A stretch of DNA of 8,773 nucleotides, taken from positions 1-8,773 of the forward strand of contig JBHEMD010000212.1 in assembly GCA_046262735.1 (NCBI GenBank), read 5' to 3'. How positions within the stretch are numbered: position 1 is the first letter of the stretch; every line of letters begins with the position of its first letter. Source of the stretch: AV17 sp046262735. GTDB lineage: Bacteria > Verrucomicrobiota > Verrucomicrobiia > Chthoniobacterales > UBA10450. This document shows positions 1 to 5,354 of this stretch, in pieces. The notes under the pieces are model-generated. The model did no database searches. It was not told where the DNA came from and was given only the letters and a program-made list of their open reading frames with translations. Both the position numbers and the translations under genes were made by a program.

Positions 1-324
1 CAGCAACACGTCACGCGGTATTTGATCGTCGGTGGATTACTGCTCTTCTTCACGCTGCTCACGGTCGCGTTATCATACGTCGATTTCGGCGGGTTCTTTT
101 CCTGGCTCTTTCACGTTCATATTTCGCCAGCAGCAGGCGGAAAGTTGAACATTGCCGTCGCGATTATTGTCGCAGCTTTCAAAGTCACCCTGGTTGCACT
201 GATCTTCATGCACCTCGCCGCCGAGAAACGCCTCATTTATCGAGTACTGATCTTCACTGGCTTTTTCGTGCTCGGCCTTTTCTGGCTCACATTTCTCGCG
301 TGGTATAACCCAATCGTTCGTTAG
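1..324 (+). CDS. cytochrome c oxidase subunit IV (COX4_pro type), 5' partial
   Basis: This is a small integral membrane subunit of a bacterial haem-copper cytochrome c oxidase; in this family it helps assemble or stabilise the complex in the cytoplasmic membrane. The frame is open to base 1 and ends at TAG 322-324, giving 107 visible residues. The first in-frame start-like codon inside the window (TTG at 22) falls inside the first membrane helix, so the true start is probably upstream and only a short N-terminus is missing. Three hydrophobic segments are visible, at about residues 8-27, 43-65 and 74-95 of the visible part. The second contains the family-like stretch KVTLVALIFMHL. Four bases separate it from the next gene. 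The identity fits both the helix pattern and the adjoining coxB, ctaA, ctaB and SCO genes. Confidence in the family is good; the start is unknown. Confidence 0.85.
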   Translation, partial: QQHVTRYLIVGGLLLFFTLLTVALSYVDFGGFFSWLFHVHISPAAGGKLNIAVAIIVAAFKVTLVALIFMHLAAEKRLIYRVLIFTGFFVLGLFWLTFLAWYNPIVR

Positions 325-328
325 GCAA

Positions 329-538
329 ATGTCGCTCAAGGCTTTTCATTTCGTTTTCATCTTTACCTCCATCGCGCTCGCGCTCGGGTTGGGCTGCTGG
401 TGCGTTTGGCTGGATCTCGTCGAGGGAGCGCCGATCTATTTGGCGGGCGCGATTGCCTCCTTTGCCAGTGCGATCGCCCTGTTCATCTATGGGATTTGGT
501 TTTATCGGAAAATGAAAAGACTGCGCCTCACCACATGA
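329..538 (+). CDS. small two-helix membrane protein in the cox operon
   Basis: This gene encodes a 69-residue protein that I cannot assign to a named function. It has two hydrophobic stretches, at about residues 7-27 and 37-58, and ends in a basic tail (RKMKRLRLTT), so the C-terminus is probably cytoplasmic. The ATG lies four bases after the subunit IV stop, and the stop overlaps the next start as ATGA (535-538). This places it firmly inside the oxidase operon. Small unnamed membrane proteins are common at this position in oxidase clusters of several phyla, so an accessory subunit or assembly role is plausible but inferred only from position. No metal-binding motif is visible; the two cysteines (Cys23 and Cys25) lie within or at the end of the first helix. 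Confidence 0.75.
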   Translation: MSLKAFHFVFIFTSIALALGLGCWCVWLDLVEGAPIYLAGAIASFASAIALFIYGIWFYRKMKRLRLTT

Positions 539-792
539 AAAAGTTCTTCTCGATCTTGTTGTCGATGATATTGCTCCTGGCGGAACAGGCTGCGGCGTGT
601 CCGTTTTGCTACGGCGCGAAAGACGGCAAATCGGGCCAGCACATGGCTGTCGCGATTTGGTTTTTGTTCGGCGCAGTGCTGGCGGTGATCGGCTGCATTG
701 GCGCGATGACGTTCAGCATCTGGCGGCACGGCCGTATGCCGCTCGAGCCGCATCACGAACTGACAGAAGAAGACCTCGAGCAATATGGCTAG
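535..792 (+). CDS. small exported CxxC membrane protein of the cox operon
   Basis: This gene encodes an 85-residue protein starting at ATG 535, which overlaps the preceding stop as ATGA. A longer reading from base 400 is possible but would duplicate coding of the upstream gene in another frame, so the overlap start is preferred. The N-terminus looks like a signal peptide or signal anchor (MKKFFSILL..., hydrophobic to about residue 21), followed directly by CPFCYGA with Cys22 and Cys25. A second hydrophobic helix spans about 38-62. The C-terminal tail is acidic (HHELTEEDLEQYG) and probably cytoplasmic. A CxxC pair just outside the membrane, next to coxB and a SCO gene, suggests copper or thiol handling during oxidase assembly, but this is inference. 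Cys22 follows AAA and could instead be a weak lipoprotein acylation site. The last eight bases overlap coxB. Confidence 0.75.
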   Translation: MKKFFSILLSMILLLAEQAAACPFCYGAKDGKSGQHMAVAIWFLFGAVLAVIGCIGAMTFSIWRHGRMPLEPHHELTEEDLEQYG

Positions 793-1681
793 CCTCGCGC
801 TAATCAACGAATTCCTCGGCCAACCGGCGAACGCTTCCGAGCATGGGTATCAGATCGATCATATCCTCGAGTTTTGCCACTGGTTCATGGGTGCGCTCTT
901 CGTGGGCTGGTCGGCATTTTTTATTTTCGTCCTGATTTGGTTCCGCAAAGGGCGACATCCGCAGGCCGATCATTACGGTGTGCGCAGCCACGTCTCCTCA
1001 CACCTGGAGTTTTCGGTTGTCTTGATCGAAGCCGTTTTGCTGGTCGGGTTCGCGATTCCGCTTTGGGCGAAACGGGTAAACGAATTTCCTTCGAGCAAAG
1101 ATGCAATCCTCGTCCACGTGGTGGGCCAGCAGTTCAACTGGAATTTCCATTTGCCAGGGCCGGACGGGCAGTTTGGGCGACGTGATGTGAGCCTGGTGAC
1201 AAACTCGAACCCGCTTGGGCTTGATCCGAACGACCCCGCGGGCAAGGACGACATCGTTACGCTTGGGGAGCTGCATGTGCCGGTGAATCGGCCGGTAATC
1301 ATGGAGCTTTCATCCAAGGATGTGATTCACAATTTCGATCTGCCTCACATGCGGATCGCCGGCGACGCGATCCCCGGCTCGCTCATCCCGATGTGGTTCA
1401 AGCCGCTCAAGACCGGCACGTACGAGGTGGTGTGCGGACAACTCTGCGGTCTCGGGCATTACGGAATGAAAGGCAGTGTGGTCGTGGATGCGCCGGCTGA
1501 ATACCAAGCATGGCTGAAAGAACGCGCGGAAATGGCCGGCCAACAGAACGCGCCCGCGCCGACGCAGCGCCCGCCGGGCGAACCGCCGCCGGGGCCAACT
1601 CCCGGCACTGTCCCGCCGCCCGGCGCGCCGAAAACGGAGAACCCGAGCGCACCTCTGCCGACGCCAAGTCCCGGCGCGTAG
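785..1681 (+). CDS. coxB: cytochrome c oxidase subunit II
   Basis: This is subunit II of an aa3-type cytochrome c oxidase. It takes electrons from cytochrome c through the dinuclear CuA centre in its periplasmic domain and passes them to subunit I. The protein has 298 residues. Two membrane helices are visible, at about 33-53 and 75-94, followed by the cupredoxin-like domain to about residue 245. The aromatic electron-entry region is QQFNWNF (115-121). CuA ligands are all present: His182, Cys217, Cys221, His225 and Met228 in CGQLCGLGHYGM. The residue between the cysteines is Gln219 rather than the Glu found in mitochondrial and many bacterial enzymes; it binds through its backbone carbonyl, so function should be kept. 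The C-terminal 45 or so residues are a Pro/Gly-rich tail, and there is no fused cytochrome c domain. ATG 785 overlaps the previous gene by eight bases. Subunit I is not in the window. Confidence 0.96.
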   Translation: MASLALINEFLGQPANASEHGYQIDHILEFCHWFMGALFVGWSAFFIFVLIWFRKGRHPQADHYGVRSHVSSHLEFSVVLIEAVLLVGFAIPLWAKRVNEFPSSKDAILVHVVGQQFNWNFHLPGPDGQFGRRDVSLVTNSNPLGLDPNDPAGKDDIVTLGELHVPVNRPVIMELSSKDVIHNFDLPHMRIAGDAIPGSLIPMWFKPLKTGTYEVVCGQLCGLGHYGMKGSVVVDAPAEYQAWLKERAEMAGQQNAPAPTQRPPGEPPPGPTPGTVPPPGAPKTENPSAPLPTPSPGA

Positions 1682-1690
1682 GCGATTATG

Positions 1691-1731
1691 CTGTAGCGGC
1701 GGTCTATGACCGTCGCATTAATTTCCGGCGC
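1691..1731 (+). repeat. half copy of a dispersed palindromic repeat (coxB-ctaA gap)
   Basis: Bases 1691-1722 are identical to the reverse complement of 4416-4447, a match of 32 bases. After an extra TT the seven bases CCGGCGC (1725-1731) also match, and then similarity stops. The copy contains a hairpin: arms 1697-1704 and 1708-1715 (eight pairs, one a G-T wobble) around a three-base loop. The second hairpin of the full element is missing here, so this looks like a decayed copy. It sits ten bases after the coxB stop and ends 14 bases before the ctaA start, in the only sizeable gap of the oxidase operon. It might therefore affect mRNA stability or read-through, but that is inference. Confidence 0.8.
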
Positions 1732-1745
1732 GGTTATTTTGCACC

Positions 1746-2849
1746 GTGGACATTTTGAATAATGACGACCCCGAAAGCATTCGGGGCCGCTACAGTAAAT
1801 GGCTCAACCGCTTTGCGTGGTTTACCGCATTCGCCACGCTGCTCCTGATTTGCAGCGGGGGAATGGTGACGAGCAAAGGCGCTGGTCTGGCCGTGCCGGA
1901 CTGGCCCACCACTTTTGGCTACAACATGTTCATGTTCCCGGTCTCCAAATGGATCGGCGGAATTTTTTTTGAGCACACGCATCGACTGATCGCTTCAACC
2001 GTCGGATTTTTGACGATCATTCTCGCAGTCTGGATTTGGCGAACTGAAGATCGACAATCATTGCGCAATCTCACCCTGATCGCCGTCGCAGGCGTCATTC
2101 TGCAGGGAATTCTCGGCGGTCTCCGCGTTACCATGCTGAAAGATCAGATCGGAATTTTCCACGCCTGTTTTGCCCAGGCGTTCCTCGGCGTGATTGTATT
2201 AATTGCGGTGCTCACGACTGAGTTCTGGCGCTCATTGGTCGATCGACCTGGCGATCTAAACAAGCTGAAGCGGCTCCGGGGGTTGGCGGTTTCGACAACC
2301 ATCGCGATCTACGTCCAGCTCGCGTTGGGCGCGACGATGCGGCATCAGCATCGCGATCTCGCTATCCTCGATTTCCCGACATCAAACGGCTCATGGATTC
2401 CCGACACGAGCCCTGCGGCGCTGGCAAAGATCAATGCGTGGCGCGACGTGCACGCGCTGTCGGACGTCATCGCGTTTCAAATCTGGCTGCAAATGGCGCA
2501 CCGGTTTGTGGCGCTGCTCATTGCCGTGGCCGTGGTTACGTTCGCGACGCAGGTTTGGAGAGCTGGGCGCGACCTCGCCGCACTCAAACGACTGTCGACC
2601 TTGTGGGTCGCGTTCGTGTTCGTGCAACTAACTCTCGGTGCCTGGATAATCTGGAGCAACAAAGCCGCTGATATTGCTACGGCGCACGTGGCAGTCGGTG
2701 CGGTGATGTTATCGTTAGGCGTGAGTATTTGGGCAATCTGCCGGCGAGTTGCACAGCCGCAGATTGGCAGGACGCGACCTTCGGGCGCGCCACACGCAGC
2801 GGCCGACGGACTCCCGCGACTGCGGGGTTCCTACCATGCTCAAGCGTGA
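1746..2849 (+). CDS. ctaA: haem A synthase (COX15/CtaA family)
   Basis: This enzyme oxidises the C8 methyl of haem O to a formyl group, making haem A for cytochrome oxidase. It is a multi-helix membrane protein of 367 residues. The four conserved haem-ligand histidines of the family can be placed: His79 in EHTHRL, His139 in IFHACF, His252 in MAHRFV and His314 in TAHVAVG. Glu76 fits the conserved ExxH catalytic motif. The first extracytoplasmic loop (GAGLAVPDWP, residues 45-54) lacks the Cys pair found in Bacillus CtaA. A periplasmic loop of about 45 residues (200-245) separates the two four-helix halves. The start is taken as GTG 1746, the first start codon after an in-frame TAA at 1719; no clear Shine-Dalgarno sequence is seen. 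The last 35 residues are a soluble basic tail. Its stop overlaps the ctaB start. Confidence 0.94.
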   Translation: MDILNNDDPESIRGRYSKWLNRFAWFTAFATLLLICSGGMVTSKGAGLAVPDWPTTFGYNMFMFPVSKWIGGIFFEHTHRLIASTVGFLTIILAVWIWRTEDRQSLRNLTLIAVAGVILQGILGGLRVTMLKDQIGIFHACFAQAFLGVIVLIAVLTTEFWRSLVDRPGDLNKLKRLRGLAVSTTIAIYVQLALGATMRHQHRDLAILDFPTSNGSWIPDTSPAALAKINAWRDVHALSDVIAFQIWLQMAHRFVALLIAVAVVTFATQVWRAGRDLAALKRLSTLWVAFVFVQLTLGAWIIWSNKAADIATAHVAVGAVMLSLGVSIWAICRRVAQPQIGRTRPSGAPHAAADGLPRLRGSYHAQA

Positions 2850-3739
2850 AAAGCGTCGTCGAGATCGAGACTGCTCCGGCGCGAAAGCGGCTGGTCCAGG
2901 ATTTCGCTGAGCTCGTCAAAGCGCGGCTGACCTTGCTCGTGTTGCTAACCACGGCGGTTGGTTTTTATCTCGCCGCGCCGAATCCGATCGATTACCGCGC
3001 CCTCTTCCACGTCGTGTTCGGAACAGCCGCCGCCGCGGCTGGCGCCGCAGCGCTGAATCAGTGGTGGGAACGCAGAGTTGACGCGCTGATGCGCCGAACC
3101 CGGTCGCGTCCAGTGCCCGCCGGGCGAATGCCGCCGGCCGAGGCGCTCGTTCTCGGCGGTGCATTGTCGATCTTCGGCGTGGTTTATCTGGCAATGAGTT
3201 GCAATGCATTGAGCGCGATTCTCGCCGCCATAACGATCGTCATTTACATCTTTGCCTACACGCCGCTCAAACGCATCAGCACCGGCAACACCGCCCTCGG
3301 CGCAGTACCCGGCGCGATCCCGCCGATGATCGGCTGGGCCGCGGCGCGCGGCGGGCTCGGCGCAGGCGCGTGGAGCCTGTTTGCGATCGTGTTCCTCTGG
3401 CAACTGCCGCACTTTTTCGCGATCTCCTGGATGTATCGCGACGATTACGCGCGCGCTGGATTTCGCATGATCTCGAGCGATGACCGCGGCGGTGAACGCA
3501 GCGCCAGCCAAAGTGTCTTCTTTTCTATACTGCTTTTGGTGCTCGCCGGGTTGCCGGCCTTTGTCGAAATGACGACTGCGATTTACCTGCCAATTGAGCT
3601 CGCGCTGAGCGGCATATTCGTCGCGGTAGCCATGCGTTTCTTGCGAACGCGCACGCCGGCAGACGCGCGCCGGCTCTTTTTCGCATCGATCATTTACCTG
3701 CCCCTGCTGCTCGGGGCATTGGTTTTAACGAAGGCATGA
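2846..3739 (+). CDS. ctaB: haem O synthase (protohaem IX farnesyltransferase)
   Basis: This UbiA-family prenyltransferase adds a farnesyl group to haem B to form haem O, the substrate of CtaA. From GTG 2846 the protein has 297 residues, the usual family length. That start overlaps the ctaA stop as GTGA. The frame stays open further upstream to about 2729, but that extension lies within ctaA coding sequence and adds a non-membrane, atypical N-terminus, so I reject it. The first Asp-rich motif is Asn71, Glu75, Asp79 followed by LMRRTRSRP (81-89). The second is YRDDY (197-201). The haem O synthase signature YTPLKRISTGNTALGAVPG (138-156) and the PPMIGW stretch (159-164) are clear. Eight or nine hydrophobic helices are expected. 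The stop overlaps the SCO gene as ATGA, so the two are probably translationally coupled. Confidence 0.95.
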   Translation: MKSVVEIETAPARKRLVQDFAELVKARLTLLVLLTTAVGFYLAAPNPIDYRALFHVVFGTAAAAAGAAALNQWWERRVDALMRRTRSRPVPAGRMPPAEALVLGGALSIFGVVYLAMSCNALSAILAAITIVIYIFAYTPLKRISTGNTALGAVPGAIPPMIGWAAARGGLGAGAWSLFAIVFLWQLPHFFAISWMYRDDYARAGFRMISSDDRGGERSASQSVFFSILLLVLAGLPAFVEMTTAIYLPIELALSGIFVAVAMRFLRTRTPADARRLFFASIIYLPLLLGALVLTKA

Positions 3740-4389
3740 ACGGTCAATCGGTAGTCCCGGAGCGTGCTTCATTTCGCACTACGACAGCGTGGAAGGTAAC
3801 GCTGCTGATTATTCCGCTCGTCACTCTGCTGCTTTTGCTCTGGCTGCAGCGCGTTCAGGTGAGTGCGTTGCGGCAGCGCGCTCTTCCGACCTATGGTACG
3901 GTCCCGGTATTTCAATTGACCAATCAGGACGGGAAACCATTTGGGTCAGCGCAGTTGCGCGGAAAGATCTGGATCGCCGATTTCATTTATACGACGTGTC
4001 CCGGCCCATGCCCGATGATCAGTTCCCGGATGAGCGAACTGCAAAAGCCGTTCGAAAAAACGGATGCCCATCTTGTTTCGTTTACGGTCGATCCGGCGAA
4101 AGATACGCCTGAGGTGTTGCGCGGTTACGCGGAGAAGTTGCAGGCGCAGCCCGGTCGCTGGGATTTTCTCACCGGGCCGCAGTCGATCATTTACGAACTG
4201 TCGCGCGATGGGTTCAAGCTGGCGGTATCGGATGGGCGCGATGATGCGGGAATTCCAGTGCACAGCACTCGGATGATTCTGGTCGATCGACGTGGCGATA
4301 TCCGCGGCTACTACGACGCAACCGAGCCGGACGCGATCACCAAACTCGTTGCCGACACGACCCATCTCTTGCGCGAGCAACCGAAGTAA
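3736..4389 (+). CDS. SCO1/SenC/PrrC-family copper chaperone
   Basis: This membrane-anchored thioredoxin-fold protein of 217 residues is expected to deliver copper to, or reduce the cysteines of, the CuA site in subunit II. An N-terminal membrane anchor spans about 19-38. The thioredoxin-like domain begins near residue 55 (VPVFQLTNQDGKPF). The metal site is complete: Cys88 and Cys92 in TTCPGPCPM, and His176 in VHSTRMILVD. The family stretches TVDPAKDTPE (117-126) and GRWDFLTG (140-147) are also present. ATG 3736 overlaps the ctaB stop by four bases. It is the last gene of the oxidase operon in this window, and a palindromic element follows its stop directly. The family call is firm; which role dominates (copper delivery or thiol reduction) cannot be told from sequence. 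Confidence 0.95.
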   Translation: MNGQSVVPERASFRTTTAWKVTLLIIPLVTLLLLLWLQRVQVSALRQRALPTYGTVPVFQLTNQDGKPFGSAQLRGKIWIADFIYTTCPGPCPMISSRMSELQKPFEKTDAHLVSFTVDPAKDTPEVLRGYAEKLQAQPGRWDFLTGPQSIIYELSRDGFKLAVSDGRDDAGIPVHSTRMILVDRRGDIRGYYDATEPDAITKLVADTTHLLREQPK

Positions 4390-4447
4390 CTTTAGCGGCG
4401 CTCTATGAGCGCCGGATTAATGCGACGGTCATAGACCGCCGCTACAG
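4390..4447. repeat. full-length palindromic repeat at convergent gene junction; possible bidirectional terminator
   Basis: Bases 4393-4444 form a 52-base quasi-palindrome centred exactly on ATTAAT (4416-4421), with outer arms TAGCGGCG and CGCCGCTA. Each half is itself a hairpin. The left has perfect seven-base arms (GGCGCTC and GAGCGCC) around TAT. The right has CGACGGTC and GACCGCCG around ATA, with one mismatch that becomes a wobble pair in RNA. The right half, in inverted orientation, is identical over 32 bases to 1691-1722. The element starts directly after the SCO stop and ends seven bases before the rmlA stop, where the two operons converge. A strong stem with AAAA on its right could end transcription from both sides, although there is no clear U tract for the + strand. 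Confidence 0.85.
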
Positions 4448-4454
4448 AAAAGCC

Positions 4455-5354
4455 TCAGCCGACCGGCCCCGGACCGGCGAGAGATGGTCCCTCGTCGCAT
4501 ACCATTCGCAGATAATCGCGATATTCGTTTTTGGGCAGCCGATCAATTATCGCTTCGAGTTGAGATTGGGTGATGAAACCCATGCGGAGGGCGACTTCTT
4601 CGAGACAAGCGATCTTAAGACCCTGGCGGTGCTCGATCGTCGCGATGTAGTTGCTCGCTTCGAGCAGCGTGGTGGTCGTGCCGGTGTCGAGCCAAGCCAT
4701 GCCGCGGCTAAGCATTTTCACGTGCAGCTGGTTGCGTTCGAGATAAAGCAAATTCAGGTCGGTGATCTCCAGCTCGTTGCGAGCTGAGGGTTTCAGTGTC
4801 CGGCAAAGATCGACCACCTGATCGTCGTAAACATAAATGCCCGGCACGGCGAAATGGCTCTTTGGCTGTTTCGGTTTTTCTTCAAGACTGATCGCTTTGC
4901 CCTCGGCGTCGAATTCGACCACGCCGTAGCGCTCCGGGTCGCGCACTTGATAGGCGAAAATGCACGCGCCGCGCTCGAGCGCGAGCGCGTCGCGGTAGAA
5001 ATCGAGTTTTCCGTAAAAGATATTGTCACCGAGAATGAGCGATGCGCCCGAGTTACCGATAAACTTCGCGCCGATCAAAAACGCCTGCGCGATCCCCTCG
5101 GGCTTCGGTTGCTGGGCGTATTCGATGCGGATGCCCAACTGCGCGCCGTCGCCGAGATAATCGCGCAGCATCGGCACATCTTTCGGGGTGGAGATGATGA
5201 GGACGTCGCGTAAGCCGCCGAGCATGAGCGTGGCGAGCGGGTAACAGATCATCGGCTTGTCGTAGATCGGGAGCAGTTGTTTACAGACAATTTTGGTGAG
5301 CGGGAACAGCCGCGTTCCAGCGCCGCCGGCGAGAAGAATGGCTTTCTTGTTCAT
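4455..5354 (-). CDS. rmlA: glucose-1-phosphate thymidylyltransferase
   Basis: This enzyme makes dTDP-glucose from glucose-1-phosphate and dTTP, the first step to dTDP-rhamnose and other dTDP-deoxysugars. It is cytoplasmic, with 299 residues, matching the usual length of about 290-300. The nucleotide-binding loop is LLAGGAGTRLFPLT (7-20), followed by KQLLPIYDKPMI (25-36). The metal-binding Asp110 lies in ILGDNIFYG, EEKP is at 158-161, and the second metal site region is AWLDTGT (220-226). The C-terminal signature EHRQGLKIACLEEVALRMGFI (241-261) is typical of the RfbA/RmlA group. The start at ATG 5354 overlaps the stop of the glycosyltransferase gene as ATGA; the frame continues upstream but reads backwards into that gene. 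The rest of the dTDP-sugar pathway (rmlB, rmlC, rmlD) is not in the window. The final residues (SLAGPGPVG) look like an unstructured tail. Confidence 0.96.
   Translation of the reverse strand: MNKKAILLAGGAGTRLFPLTKIVCKQLLPIYDKPMICYPLATLMLGGLRDVLIISTPKDVPMLRDYLGDGAQLGIRIEYAQQPKPEGIAQAFLIGAKFIGNSGASLILGDNIFYGKLDFYRDALALERGACIFAYQVRDPERYGVVEFDAEGKAISLEEKPKQPKSHFAVPGIYVYDDQVVDLCRTLKPSARNELEITDLNLLYLERNQLHVKMLSRGMAWLDTGTTTTLLEASNYIATIEHRQGLKIACLEEVALRMGFITQSQLEAIIDRLPKNEYRDYLRMVCDEGPSLAGPGPVG

Noticed and set aside
1550..1680. Low-complexity GC-rich stretch as a possible non-coding repeat
   Set aside because: It is in frame at the end of coxB and encodes a Pro/Gly-rich tail without an exact repeat unit.
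2729..2845. Longer ctaB start that would add 39 residues
   Set aside because: The extension lies wholly inside ctaA coding sequence, has no membrane-protein character, and GTG 2846 overlaps the ctaA stop as GTGA and gives the usual family length.
2945..3511. Open frame of 188 residues on the minus strand across ctaB
   Set aside because: It lies opposite a clearly conserved gene, is rich in Arg/Ala/Gly as expected for a GC-rich shadow frame, and has no recognisable domain.
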